From Chthoniobacterales bacterium (lineage in GTDB: Bacteria > Verrucomicrobiota > Verrucomicrobiia > Chthoniobacterales > JAATET01): a DNA stretch of 64,000 nucleotides. Shown piece by piece: positions 35,198 to 43,732 of the stretch. The translations under genes and the position numbers were made by a program. Location of the stretch: assembly GCA_015655545.1 (NCBI GenBank), contig JAATET010000049.1, forward strand, positions 1 through 64,000. Reading direction: 5' to 3'. The notes under the pieces were generated by a model. That model searched no databases, was not told the DNA's origin, and saw only the letters and a list, made by a program, of their open reading frames with translations. The stretch's first letter is position 1. Every line of letters begins with the position of its first letter.

Positions 35198-36799
35198 CTA
35201 GTGAACAAATGTTCTAAACATGCAAGACCTGTTCGGTTCAGCACGAAAACTTTGACCGCCGTCATCACTATAAGCCTCTCCGCCACCCGGATAAGGCGCC
35301 AAATCACTATATTCCATGCCATAGCAGCCGCTGGAAGCGGCTGACTTAATCACCATGGCGTAGCGGATACCCGCTTTTACCGCGATTTCTGGACGGACGG
35401 TCATGAACTTTGGCGACCAACCGATGGAATCTGGCAATACCAATATCGAACTCAGTGCGCTCCCGGCAGGCTGATAGTCCGCGTTGGCCTGATAAATTTC
35501 AACCGTCAGACCTGCATTCGGATAACCGGTTTTGAAGGTGCAAAAGTTGACGGCACTTAAAGTGCCGCTACGGGTGGCGACGAATGACTGTGATCGTTGA
35601 ATCTTTCCCCCGATATCACAATGACTCTTAAAACCGCTGGTGCCCGAAGTATTATCCAGATCAACGGGCGGGGGGATCGGGGTCAGATCAGGCCTTACGG
35701 CGACGCTTACCTTATCTTGGCACTCTATAGGCTTAATAGATCCGTCAGCTGCGAAACTTAGTGGCGCCCAGTAAAAATTCGCCAGGGCTTCGTTCTTTGC
35801 GGCGTTATTCCACAAATCGCTTCCGTAGAGAAAAATGACATCCGAATTCAGCTTTATGGTTGAAACAAAGGAAGGTTGGCCGCCACATGAATCGCTGCTG
35901 ATATTGATACCGGGAGACCAAGGTCCTAGCGGAGATTTGGCGGTGCGATAAGATGTTCCGGTGCCCCCGCAATAACCACAATTTGGGTCTGAATACAAAA
36001 CATAGTATATGCCATTGCGCTTCATCATCGCCGGCGCCTCGGTGCGTCCTTGAGTTACTTTAGAGACAGCGCCGGAGCCGGAGGTATAATCGGCATTCAG
36101 CTTTTCAATCATGATCGCTCCGCCCCCCGCTCTCCAATCGGTGAAGGCCAGATAGGCAATTCCGTCATCATCTACAAACAGGTCGTGGTCGCCGTGATTC
36201 AATCCCGCAACCGGCGCGTCTTTATTGATTCGAAGCCTCGGTTGCGCTATCTCCTTAAAGGGGCCAACAGGACTTGCGCTAGTAAATACGCGATAGCCTA
36301 CTTTATTGTCATAAACATTAATCCACAAAACATATAAGTTGTTTTTTCGATTGTAGATGACATGAGGGCGATAGCATCCATAGGTGCCGCCATCGCAGCG
36401 TGATTGCCAAATCGGCGTTTTGGCATCGAACAAAAATCCTTTGTCCGTCCAATTCACCAAATCTTTCGAGGTGTATACCTTAAACCCACAAAAGGGCGCA
36501 TCCTTGTTCCCCCACTCATAGCCGCAATCATAACTGGTTCCATACAGGTAGAAAACTCCGTTAAAATAGGCGATCTCACCGTCATGGGCGTCAATTGCCG
36601 CCGCGACGGAATCAAACCGGGTGATCTGCTGACCGTTGGCGGTAAAATTAACCAGCGTTGAATGATCTTTTGGAGGGGGTGTTGCCTTATTTGTATCGAT
36701 GGCAAGAGATTTGGCATCGTTGGATTGCGCGCGCAAACTTTCCGACTGAAGCAAAATAGAAAACGCGACGCTTATCCCTAATATCGTAAAATGTTTCAT
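35198..36799 (-). CDS. exported glycoside hydrolase family 43-like protein
   Basis: A 533-aa exported protein with a signal peptide (about 1-24). Residues 70-370 look like a five-bladed GH43-type propeller: AHDGEIAYFNGVFYLYGTSY, GFKVYTSKDLVNWTDKGFLF, RPHVIYNRKNNLYVLWINVY, HDLFVDDDGIAYLAFTDW and EAPAMMKRNGIYYVLYSDP. The C-terminal 150 residues form a separate beta domain that may bind carbohydrate. Such enzymes act on arabinan, xylan or galactan side chains; the substrate is not evident. The gene is clearly AT-richer than the window average and starts 113 bp from tRNA-Ser, which suggests horizontal gain. Confidence 0.8.
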   Translation of the reverse strand: MKHFTILGISVAFSILLQSESLRAQSNDAKSLAIDTNKATPPPKDHSTLVNFTANGQQITRFDSVAAAIDAHDGEIAYFNGVFYLYGTSYDCGYEWGNKDAPFCGFKVYTSKDLVNWTDKGFLFDAKTPIWQSRCDGGTYGCYRPHVIYNRKNNLYVLWINVYDNKVGYRVFTSASPVGPFKEIAQPRLRINKDAPVAGLNHGDHDLFVDDDGIAYLAFTDWRAGGGAIMIEKLNADYTSGSGAVSKVTQGRTEAPAMMKRNGIYYVLYSDPNCGYCGGTGTSYRTAKSPLGPWSPGINISSDSCGGQPSFVSTIKLNSDVIFLYGSDLWNNAAKNEALANFYWAPLSFAADGSIKPIECQDKVSVAVRPDLTPIPPPVDLDNTSGTSGFKSHCDIGGKIQRSQSFVATRSGTLSAVNFCTFKTGYPNAGLTVEIYQANADYQPAGSALSSILVLPDSIGWSPKFMTVRPEIAVKAGIRYAMVIKSAASSGCYGMEYSDLAPYPGGGEAYSDDGGQSFRAEPNRSCMFRTFVH

Positions 36800-36833
36800 A
36801 AATTAATAATTTACACTTTCAGGGACGCTCGCC

Positions 36834-36857
36834 AAAAAGTGGCGGTTTCGCGGCCAC
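36834..36857 (-). terminator. intrinsic terminator for tRNA-Ser
   Basis: On the minus strand, GTGGC and GCCAC (36853-36857 and 36839-36843) close a short hairpin around CGCGAAACC, followed at once by TTTTT (36838-36834). It lies about 55 nt beyond the tRNA 3' end and upstream of the GH43-like gene. Confidence 0.55.
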
Positions 36858-36911
36858 GCCCAAAACGTCATATCCTGTATTTATCGGGGGTTTGCGGGTG
36901 ATTTGGGTTCA

Positions 36912-36999
36912 TGGCGGAGGGGGTGGGATTCGAACCCACGGTCGGTTTCCCGACAGCGGTTTTCAAGACCGCCGCAATCGACCACTCTGCCACCCCTCC
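36912..36999 (-). tRNA. tRNA-Ser(TGA)
   Basis: The minus strand reads GGAGGGGTGGCAGAGTGGTC at the 5' end and closes with CCCCTCC, discriminator G and an encoded CCA. The seven-base acceptor stem pairs fully. The anticodon TGA is at 36963-36965 in the loop CTTGAAA. A long variable arm (CTGTCGGGAAACCGACCG region) and the T-loop GGTTCGAATCC identify a class II serine tRNA. The short reading frames over it (such as GVGFEPTVG) are artefacts. Confidence 0.97.
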
Positions 37000-37119
37000 G
37001 TGGCTGAACACACAAAAGCTAGCTGCGCCGGGGGCCTCACGTCACGGCGAAACCGTGGTACTTTCGCTCAATCCAACAATCCTCCAAATCCCTGATGACT
37101 CCAGATGCGAACTTCGGAT

Positions 37120-37233
37120 ATGAAAAAGTCATGGAACTCGGAAAGTGGAAAAATCGGCTGGATTCTTCTTTGGTTGCTCGGCGTGCCCATTCCGGTGCTT
37201 TTGATCCTGTTCCTGATGCGTGGCTGCACGTAG
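37120..37233 (+). CDS. tiny membrane protein (37 aa)
   Basis: ATG at 37120 to TAG at 37231 encodes 37 residues: MKKSWNSESGKIGWILLWLL followed by GVPIPVLLILFLMRGCT. One strong membrane helix, a Pro-X-Pro kink and a terminal RGCT match a pattern I have seen in small conserved membrane proteins of many Gram-negative bacteria. No function is known. No strong ribosome binding site is seen. It lies between tRNA-Ser and a kinase remnant. Confidence 0.6.
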   Translation: MKKSWNSESGKIGWILLWLLGVPIPVLLILFLMRGCT

Positions 37234-37320
37234 TCGCAGCCGACGTGGAGACTTTCCGTCCGAGGAATCCCCGCGTCTCATGAAATCGATTCCGGTGATA
37301 CGCATCACATTTTTGATGAT

Positions 37321-37722
37321 GTGCTCATCGCGAGCCTTCTGATCACGTATCTGGTGGGGGAGGAAACGCGCGGAAGCGCTGGTCAGCCCTGCGCCAAGAT
37401 TTTTCACATCATCAACGAAATCTCCCGCATCCCTGTTGAAAGCCCGGTCGATCTCGTTCTACGCACTGGGAAGATCGTGGGACTCGCAACCATACGCAGC
37501 TGATTCGCAAGGACGGAAGCGAGGTGCCGACGACGACGCAGTGCGGGGGGCATTCTCGTCTTCCGCGAATTTTGCAGCGTTCCCCTGATCGCGCTCACTG
37601 GCTATGGAATGGAGGCTGGCTTTCTCCATCAACTCACGAAGCCCATTCGTTTCGAGCAGCTGGTCAGATTGCTGCAGGATTTTGCTTCCACTCAAGGGCG
37701 GCCCGTGGAGCTAAACGGCTAG
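37321..37722 (+). pseudogene. remnant of a hybrid sensor histidine kinase (PAS piece fused to a REC tail)
   Basis: The first piece, to about 37490, encodes a PAS-type fragment (GQPCAKIFHIINEISRIPVE, then SPVDLVLRTGKIVGLA). A one-base frame change near 37487 restores NHTQLIRKDGSEVP. The sequence then passes at about 37550 straight to the end of a receiver domain (VPLIALTGYGMEAGFLHQ, then LTKPIRFEQLVRLLQDF), stopping at TAG 37722. The kinase core is gone, so this is an internally deleted, frameshifted gene. The whole 37234-37718 interval holds nothing else. Confidence 0.7.
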
Positions 37723-37889
37723 TAAACCGTCGTGCGCTCGACGGTGGTCGAGGCGGGAACGACGGCGGAAGTGTGGCGGGTCGTCGTCGTGGTGGAGACG
37801 GTGTCGGGAGTGCGCTCGTGGACGGAGATGCAGCCCGCGAGAGTGACGGCCAGTGTCGCCAGGACGACTTTGAGGAGAGAGTTTTTCAT
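37719..37889 (-). CDS. small Thr-rich lipoprotein (56 aa)
   Basis: ATG at 37889 to TAG at 37719 encodes a 56-aa precursor whose signal ends in the lipobox LAGC (Cys20; KVVLATLAVTLAGC). The mature 37 residues are Thr/Val/Ser-rich (DTVSTTTTTRHTSAVVPAST). It resembles other tiny envelope lipoproteins but I cannot name the family. It follows the DUF883-like gene by 67 nt on the same strand and may share its transcript; its stop overlaps the end of the kinase remnant. Confidence 0.7.
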   Translation of the reverse strand: MKNSLLKVVLATLAVTLAGCISVHERTPDTVSTTTTTRHTSAVVPASTTVERTTVY

Positions 37890-37956
37890 ATTGGTTTATG
37901 TTCTGCTCCAGGTTCGGCCGGCGGCGCGTCGGCGGTCGTATTTTTGCGAAATCGCG

Positions 37957-38361
37957 CTACCACCAACGCAACTTCCGCGGCACCTTGTCGAGCGCGTCGG
38001 CCAGGGAGTCGCTCAACTGGCTCGAGACCCGGTCGCTCACGGAAGAGACTTTTTTCCGGAGTGGATCGCTGAGCTGCGAGGCGACTGACCCAAAGAGTTC
38101 TGCGAGTCGCTCCTTGGAATCGCCGAGCGATTCGGCAAGTGTGATGCGACGCGGCGCAGGGCGCGTGGCGGCGGCTACAACCACGCCGACGGCGATCCCG
38201 ATGGCGAAGGCCGAAAGCAAGGCTGTGCGCGGTCTTTCACGCACGCATTGTTCGCCGCGGGCCAGCGCGTCGCCTGTGCATTCGCGTGCGGAGGAGAGGG
38301 CGCTATTTACTTTATCACGTGCAGTGGCCGCAGCGGCGGGGAAGTCGTTTTCGAAGTTCAT
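37957..38361 (-). CDS. DUF883-like (ElaB/YqjD-type) membrane protein
   Basis: A 134-aa protein: N-terminal hydrophilic helix (FPAAAATARDKVNSALSSAR), then ERPRTALLSAFAIGIAVGVV with the short Gly-rich C-terminal-type anchor seen in ElaB/YqjD/DUF883 proteins, and an extra charged helical tail. In E. coli such proteins anchor stationary-phase ribosomes to the membrane. Here the anchor is in the middle and about 60 residues follow, so it is a variant layout. It is probably stress-related. Confidence 0.75.
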   Translation of the reverse strand: MNFENDFPAAAATARDKVNSALSSARECTGDALARGEQCVRERPRTALLSAFAIGIAVGVVVAAATRPAPRRITLAESLGDSKERLAELFGSVASQLSDPLRKKVSSVSDRVSSQLSDSLADALDKVPRKLRWW

Positions 38362-38469
38362 TGGAAGTTTAAGGTTGGGCAGCCTAGCGCGATTTGCCGG
38401 GATTTGCCGGATTTCTTTTCCTTACTACGTGCGGCGATGGCCGACCGGATGCCTGGGACGCTTCGAGCG

Positions 38470-38829
38470 TCAAGCCTGGTCCAGCAGGGAGTCCAGGTCG
38501 GCGGGAAGGAACGGCTTCGTGAGGTGATGCTGAAATCCGGCTTCGAGACTGCGCCGCACATCGGAGGCCATGCCATAGCCGCTCATCGCGATGCAATATG
38601 GAGGACGCGATGCGCCCAGGCGGGCGAGAAGGCTCCAGCCGTCATTATCCGGCAGGCCGATGTCGCAGAGCAACACGTCGTGCTTTATTTTCTGCGCGGC
38701 GGTTTCGGTCTCCGCGGCGGTGCGCGCGACCGTCACGCAATGCCCGGCAATCTCGAGATGCCTCGAAAGATACGCCAGGGTATCCTCGTGATTCTCGACT
38801 AACAAAATATTCAGAGCACGGGAACTCAA
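38470..38829 (-). CDS. single-domain response regulator (CheY-like receiver)
   Basis: A 119-aa receiver without an output domain. Acidic pocket residue Glu12 is in LLVENHEDT, phosphoacceptor Asp56 in VLLCDIGLPDNDGW, the switch residue in IAMSGYG and the conserved Lys in HLTKPFLPADLDSLL. It probably works as a phosphorelay intermediate or partner of a hybrid kinase. The kinase remnant 0.7 kb away ends in a similar receiver tail (LTKPIRFEQL), which hints that the two once belonged to the same system. Confidence 0.9.
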   Translation of the reverse strand: MSSRALNILLVENHEDTLAYLSRHLEIAGHCVTVARTAAETETAAQKIKHDVLLCDIGLPDNDGWSLLARLGASRPPYCIAMSGYGMASDVRRSLEAGFQHHLTKPFLPADLDSLLDQA

Positions 38830-39296
38830 AGCGCCGTGACCATACAGAAAGCCTCGAAATTCGCAAATCAGGGGTTCTCCCCATCGGCGTTGCCGACGGT
38901 TTTGGACCTGAGCGCTTTATTCGATTATACGGCGAAAGGGCACCACGTAGCTGGCCGGATTCAAACGCGGCTGCAACGGCTTCTCCACCGCCGGCGGGAG
39001 AGAATCTGCTGCGGAACCGAGACGCGAAGAAGCGTGGATATCCACAGTCTCGGCCGATTTTTTGCGGCGTAATTTTATTTGGGCAAGCCTCGTATTCACG
39101 TCGGATCGTAGCCAAGCAGGGCGCAGCGATTCGGCCAATAGGGACCATCCCTGAGCAGTGTATCGGAGAGAAATGCGAGGAACTCGTGGCGCGTCGAAAA
39201 GGTGCAGGGATTTCACCGATAGGGGGATCATGCGTGCCACCGATTTCACGAATCGAAAGGCCGCGCTAGGCTCACGTCGAAACCAAAAAAACCGCC
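38830..39296. other. 467-bp intergenic region between a receiver gene and an ECF sigma gene
   Basis: Divergent spacer. No reading frame here has protein-like composition and no RNA gene is recognised. It should hold the promoters for the receiver gene (minus) and the sigma factor gene (plus); I cannot point to convincing -35/-10 boxes. Confidence 0.4.
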
Positions 39297-39896
39297 ATGC
39301 AAGCCACCCTCGATTATCCCACCCTTCTCGAAGATCTCGAACTCGTGGACGGACTCGTGAAGCACGAACCGACCTCCATGGAATTGCTTTGCCGACGCTA
39401 CAGCACGGTGCTGAAAGCCATCATCATGAAAGTGCTGCATGACGAGTCGGAGGCCGAAGACGTGTTGCAGGAGGTTTTTCTCCAAGTCTGGGATCGAGCC
39501 CTGACTTATTCGCCGGAAAAAGGAAAATTATTGAGCTGGCTTTCGACTGTGGCGCGGCGCCGCGCCATCGATCGCGTGCGGCAGACTTGCGCCTATCGCC
39601 GCGCCACGGACCGCTTCGAAGTGGTAAGCCGTCATCCTTGCAAGGAGATCTCCGAGACTCATCCGGTCGAGCACGCGGCGCAGCAAAACGACGTGCGCAA
39701 ACTCATCGATCGCCAGCTCGACCTGCTGCCCGACAATCAGCGCCAGGCGCTCTGTCTCGCTTATCTGGAAGGTCGCAGCCAGCGCGAAATCGCCTCGATC
39801 ACCCGCACGCCGCTTGGGACGGTCAAAACTCGCATCGAGCTTGGCCTCAAAAAACTCTCCCACGCCATCGGCGGCTCGCGGGACAAAATCCTGTAA
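39297..39896 (+). CDS. ECF-type RNA polymerase sigma factor
   Basis: A 199-aa sigma-70 family factor with regions 2 and 4 only. Region 2 shows DESEAEDVLQEVFLQVWDRA and GKLLSWLSTVARRRAIDRVR; region 4 shows LPDNQRQALCLAYLEGRSQR and TPLGTVKTRIELGLKKL. The start at 39297 gives MQATLDYPTLLEDLELVDGL. No anti-sigma gene follows; a strong terminator lies 24 nt past the stop, so it is probably a monocistronic message. It resembles the SigK-type or ECF41-unrelated small sigma groups; the target genes are unknown. Confidence 0.93.
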   Translation: MQATLDYPTLLEDLELVDGLVKHEPTSMELLCRRYSTVLKAIIMKVLHDESEAEDVLQEVFLQVWDRALTYSPEKGKLLSWLSTVARRRAIDRVRQTCAYRRATDRFEVVSRHPCKEISETHPVEHAAQQNDVRKLIDRQLDLLPDNQRQALCLAYLEGRSQREIASITRTPLGTVKTRIELGLKKLSHAIGGSRDKIL

Positions 39897-39919
39897 AACC
39901 TCGCGTTCGAAGCAAAGGC

Positions 39920-39954
39920 GGCGGTCCCAAAAAAATTTGGGGCCGCCTTTTTTT
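39920..39954 (+). terminator. strong intrinsic terminator after the ECF sigma gene
   Basis: GGCGG t CCCAAA (39920-39931) pairs with TTTGGG g CCGCC (39936-39947), eleven base pairs and one mismatch around an AAAA loop, followed by a run of seven or more T. It ends the sigma-factor transcript and overlaps the end of the convergent regulator gene. Confidence 0.92.
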
Positions 39955-40633
39955 ATGACTGCTGCTGCGCGACCCACTCGATCGAGAAGCGGACCATCTC
40001 CTTCGAGTCGTGGAAACCGAGCTTCTCCTTGATGTGGGCACGGTGCGTCTCGATGGTCTTCACGCTGAGATGGAGCTCGTTCGCGATGTCCTGCGCGCCG
40101 AAGCCGCGGCCCATGAGATTGAGAACTTCGAGCTCGCGATCGGAAAGCTTGTCCACGGGCGAGCCAAGACCCTCGTCCATCGAGCGAATCGCTTTGAAGA
40201 CAAGGCGGTCGCTGAATTTCGGACTGAGGTAGGGCTCGCCGGAAAGCACTTTGCGGATTGCGGTAAGAATCGAATCGAGCGCCTCGGCTTTCATCACGTA
40301 GCCGAGCGCGCCGGCCCGCAGCGCCCGGAGCGCGTAGAGAGATTCGTCATGCATCGAGACGACCAGCATCGGCATTTTGGGCGACTCGGCCTTCATGGAT
40401 TTGAGCAACTCGATGCCATTCGTCCCCGGCATGGAAATGTCCACCAATGCGACGTCGGGCTTCAACCGGCGCATGGCGTCGAGCGCTGCCGGTGCGGATC
40501 CGGCCTCGCCGCAGACGTGCAGATCGGGCTCCGCATTGATCATTGCGCAGATGCCGTGCCGGAAAATCGGATGGTCGTCGATGATGAGAACCTGGTGCTT
40601 CTCCGCCGCGGTTGGCGATTCGGATTTCGACAT
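39953..40633 (-). CDS. NarL/FixJ-family response regulator
   Basis: A 226-aa regulator with a receiver domain (IIDDHPIFRHG, phosphoacceptor Asp65 in VALVDISMPGTNG, Lys in GYVMKAEA) and a C-terminal LuxR helix-turn-helix (LSDRELEVLNLMGRGFGAQD, then IANELHLSVKTIETHRAHI). It starts five bases after the end of the PAS kinase gene, so kinase and regulator form a two-component pair. In the recognition helix KTIETH is standard. The target promoters are unknown. Confidence 0.95.
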   Translation of the reverse strand: MSKSESPTAAEKHQVLIIDDHPIFRHGICAMINAEPDLHVCGEAGSAPAALDAMRRLKPDVALVDISMPGTNGIELLKSMKAESPKMPMLVVSMHDESLYALRALRAGALGYVMKAEALDSILTAIRKVLSGEPYLSPKFSDRLVFKAIRSMDEGLGSPVDKLSDRELEVLNLMGRGFGAQDIANELHLSVKTIETHRAHIKEKLGFHDSKEMVRFSIEWVAQQQS

Positions 40634-40638
40634 AAAGT

Positions 40639-42533
40639 TTAATCGTTTGGAAAGGTGCAGGTGACTGTGGTGCCGCTGCCGGTAATCGTCTCGATGGCGA
40701 GATCGCCGCGGATCGCCTGTGCCCGGTATTTCATAATTCCCACGCCCACACCAGCATCACCAGCCGCCGCGCTTCCGCCGGTGGCGGTGCTTTCGGTGCC
40801 ATTGTCGCTCACCTGGAGAATCACGTTTCCAACATCTTCCGTGAGGCGAATCAGGATCCGGGTCGCTCCGGCGTGACGAAGCGCGTTCGTGATCGCCTCA
40901 TGCGCGATGCGAAAGACGTGCAGCGCGACCTCGGTGCTCTGCACCAGCACCGGCTTCTCGCAACGCAGCTCGATGCGTGCGCCCGTGGGCGTGCGCTCGA
41001 CGAGCTCCTGGAGCGCGGACATCAAGCCGGCCGGGTCGATCTCGATGGGGTTGATGCCGCGGGCAAGATTACGGGCGTGGACCACGGAATCGTTGATCAA
41101 CCTCGCGAGGTCGCCAGCGCGCTCGGCACTGGGCGACGCGTCCCGATCGAGTTCCTTGAAAAGCGCCTGCGCACCGAACGCCGCGCCGAGCAATTGCTGG
41201 CAGAGCCCGTCATGCAGCTCCTGGCCAATACGTCGCTGCTCGCGTTCGCCGGCCTCCAGCAGCGCGCGCTCCAGAAACTTTTTTTCCGTCTCGTCGAGCA
41301 CCAGCAGCACGCGACCGGCCTCGGCGCCGGCAGGCCCGGGATAGGGGGCGCTCCAGACCGCTACGTCGAGCCGGCGGCCGTCGCCGGTCTGGAGATGCAG
41401 GTTCACATGATCGTTGCCGGGCATTTCCAAAAGCGCGTCGAGCTGGTCGGGGGAGTTCCATTTCAATGGCAGGTCGAGGAGCCGGCGGCCGACGACTTCT
41501 TCCTTGCGGAGGGCAAAAAGATGTTCGGACTCCGGATTCCAAATTTCCACGCAGCGGGCGCTGTCGAGCGCGATCACCGCGGCTGGTGACGCGTTGGTGA
41601 GAGTTTCGAAAGTTTCGCTGATCCGTCGGAGCGCGGACGTGCGATCCTGCACGCGCCGTTCGAGCTTTTCGCGTGCTTCGGCAATTTCCGCGAGCGCCTC
41701 GTGGCGCGCGGTGATGTCAATGATCACGCCCGCGGCATAGAGCGGATTCCCGGCGTCATCGCGGATGATCGACGAAGTCACGGAGACCCAGGTGACGGAG
41801 CCGTCCTTGCGAAGGTAGCGTTTTTCGATCGTGTAATGGGCGTCGCCGCGTGCGAGCGATTCCTGCCAACCGGCGGTATCGCGCTCGCGATCCTCGGGAT
41901 GAGTCAGTTGATAAGCGGAGAGTGCGGAGAGCTCCTCGCGCGAATAGCCGGTAATGTCGCAAAACATCTGGTTTACGGTCAGGAAGAGCCCGGTATTCGC
42001 ATCCGCGAGCACGTTGCCGACGCCGTTCAATTCGAAGAATGTGCGAAAATCCCGCTCGCGGGCCCGCATCTCCCGCTCCGCGATTTTCTGCCGCGTGATG
42101 TCGCAGTTGATTTCGATGATGGCGGCCAACGCACCGTTTTCCTCCCGGTAGGGAATCCACGTCGTGGAAAGGATGCGCCGGCTTCCATCGCGGTGGTGAT
42201 GCACGATCTCGCCCTCCCACCGGCCTCCGGCCCGTGCCTGGTGTTCCAATGCCGACTGCGGACCTGGCAGTTCCGTGCGCAGCGCTCGGCGCTGTTTCTG
42301 CCGAGAGCCTCGGGAGCCGACCAGCCGTAAAGCTCCTCGTCCGTCGAACTCCAGAAGGTGATCCGCCCTTCGGGATCACGGGCGATGATGTGCGCGTAAC
42401 ACAGCATCGATTCCTGCTCGCGCAATTTCTCGCGCATATCCGACGGCGTGTTGGAAAGATGCTCTTCGGGATTTAGCGTGGGAAAAATAATGTTCGCCGC
42501 AAGCTCGGGCGGTTTTGGACTGCGATCGCTCAC
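40639..42533 (-). pseudogene. PAS sensor histidine kinase (HisKA_3 type) with one frameshift
   Basis: A start at 42533 encodes the N-terminus and a first PAS domain (ARDPEGRITFWSSTDEELYG, then WSAPEALGR). Near 42300 a one-base change is needed to continue (RALRTELPGPQSALEHQARA, then GGRWEGEIVHHHRDGSRRI). Two further PAS domains follow (VNQMFCDITGYSREELSALS and NASPAAVIALDSARCVEIWN), then the HisKA_3 phosphoacceptor IGQELHDGLCQQLLG and a HATPase_c domain (AHEAITNALRHAG, VSDNGTES, VGIMKYRAQAIRG). It should phosphorylate the NarL-type regulator encoded next. If the frameshift is real, a shortened protein lacking the first PAS could still be made from an internal start near 42249. Confidence 0.85.
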
Positions 42534-42673
42534 GATATTGATAGCGAAAAAGTAACAAGCAAACCGCCGGAACGCGATAGGGGATCGCCCTGAGCCAGCC
42601 TCGACGTCCGCGTAATTTCAAGCAGGGCTTTTCCCGATAGCTGGCCAAGCGCGGCGGGCATAGATTGTGCGCG

Positions 42674-43426
42674 ATGGGAAATCTTCTGCGCCTCACGGTT
42701 CTTCTATTGGCCGCATCGGGAAGTCTGCTTGCACAGGAAGCCAGAAAAATCGCGACTCCGGCGCCGACAATCGTGACACCGCTCGACGTGGCCGCGCTCG
42801 CGGACTTCGATGCCAATCCGCCGGCCGTGCGCGCGCTGATCGAAAAATGCCTGCCGCTCACGCATCAAAATCTCGGCTACAAATACGGCTCCTCCGATCC
42901 CGCCGCCGGCGGCATGGATTGCTCGGGGACGATTTTTTACGTGCTCCGCGCCCTCGGCATCGATGACGTGCCGCGCACGGCCAGCGAGCAATACGTCTGG
43001 GCTCGCAAAGCCGATAATTTCGAAGCGGTCGTCAGCCGCAAGAAGAACAGTTTCGAGCTCGACGAATTACGACCCGGCGATCTGCTATTCTGGACCGGAA
43101 CCTATTCGACCGATCTCGATCCGCCGGTGACGCATACCATGATTTATCTGGGAAAGCTGAAGTCCGACGGCCGGCAGGTGATGTTCGGCTCCAGCGACGG
43201 CCGCACATATGGCGGGAAAAAGATGTGGGGCGTGAGCGTGTTCGATTTCACGCTTCCAAAGCCGAAGGAAAAAGGCGCGGGACCTAGCAGCGTCTTCATC
43301 GGCTACGCAACGATACCCGGATTGAGACGGTCCGTGGAAGCGGCGGGGAAACCCGCCTCGACCAAAGCGGAATCCATGAGGGAGCCCTCGGCGACTCCCG
43401 CCCGAAAAAAGAGCAATCCGGAGTAG
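42674..43426 (+). CDS. exported NlpC/P60 peptidoglycan endopeptidase
   Basis: A 250-aa exported protein (signal about 1-20, ending SLLAQ). The NlpC/P60 catalytic Cys83 is in GGMDCSGTIFYVLRALGI, the His in THTMIYLGK, and the preceding NLGYKYGSSDP matches the family. LRPGDLLFWTG is the usual turn before the His strand. It cleaves peptide stems of peptidoglycan. The C-terminal 40 residues are basic and low in complexity. The ATG at 42674 was chosen because it starts the signal peptide. Its neighbours on the other strand are unrelated. Confidence 0.92.
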   Translation: MGNLLRLTVLLLAASGSLLAQEARKIATPAPTIVTPLDVAALADFDANPPAVRALIEKCLPLTHQNLGYKYGSSDPAAGGMDCSGTIFYVLRALGIDDVPRTASEQYVWARKADNFEAVVSRKKNSFELDELRPGDLLFWTGTYSTDLDPPVTHTMIYLGKLKSDGRQVMFGSSDGRTYGGKKMWGVSVFDFTLPKPKEKGAGPSSVFIGYATIPGLRRSVEAAGKPASTKAESMREPSATPARKKSNPE

Positions 43427-43439
43427 CTCGCGCGCTCTT

Positions 43440-43727
43440 TTAAAATGCCGCGAGCGCCAAACTGGCCGCGAGCGCACCGAGAAGAACAACCGCCGTGATC
43501 CACCAAAGCGTCTTGATTCCCGTGGCACGGGTTCCGAATTCCTTCTCGACGAAAGTGCCGTAGTCGAACTCCGCTTCGGGCAGATCGAGCCCCTCGACAC
43601 AATCTTCTTTCCATCCGGAGCGATGGTCCGCGCCGCACTCCGGACAGGCCAGGGCCCGCGGCGGAACACCTTCTCCGCACACCGGGCAATTTTCCGGAGT
43701 CCGCGGGCGGCTGTTGAGGCAGGTCAC
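43440..43727 (-). CDS. zinc-ribbon membrane protein
   Basis: A GTG start at 43727 gives 95 aa. Two CxxC pairs form a zinc ribbon at the N-terminus (CPVCGEGVPPRALACPECGA), a short acidic middle part follows, and the chain ends in one membrane helix (LWWITAVVLLGALAASLALA). It is probably a tail-anchored protein with a cytoplasmic zinc ribbon. Function unknown. It starts six bases after the stop of pckG. The longer open frame through pckG is the reverse-frame shadow and was not used. Confidence 0.7.
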   Translation of the reverse strand: MTCLNSRPRTPENCPVCGEGVPPRALACPECGADHRSGWKEDCVEGLDLPEAEFDYGTFVEKEFGTRATGIKTLWWITAVVLLGALAASLALAAF

Positions 43728-43732
43728 GTTTT

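Noticed and set aside
34010-36911. Integrative element with att sites at tRNA-Ser
   Set aside because: No integrase, no direct repeat of the tRNA end and no mobility gene were seen; kept only as a compositional islet.
36911-37123. Short plus-strand frames over tRNA-Ser (GVGFEPTVGF...)
   Set aside because: Classic translation artefact of a class II tRNA read in reverse.
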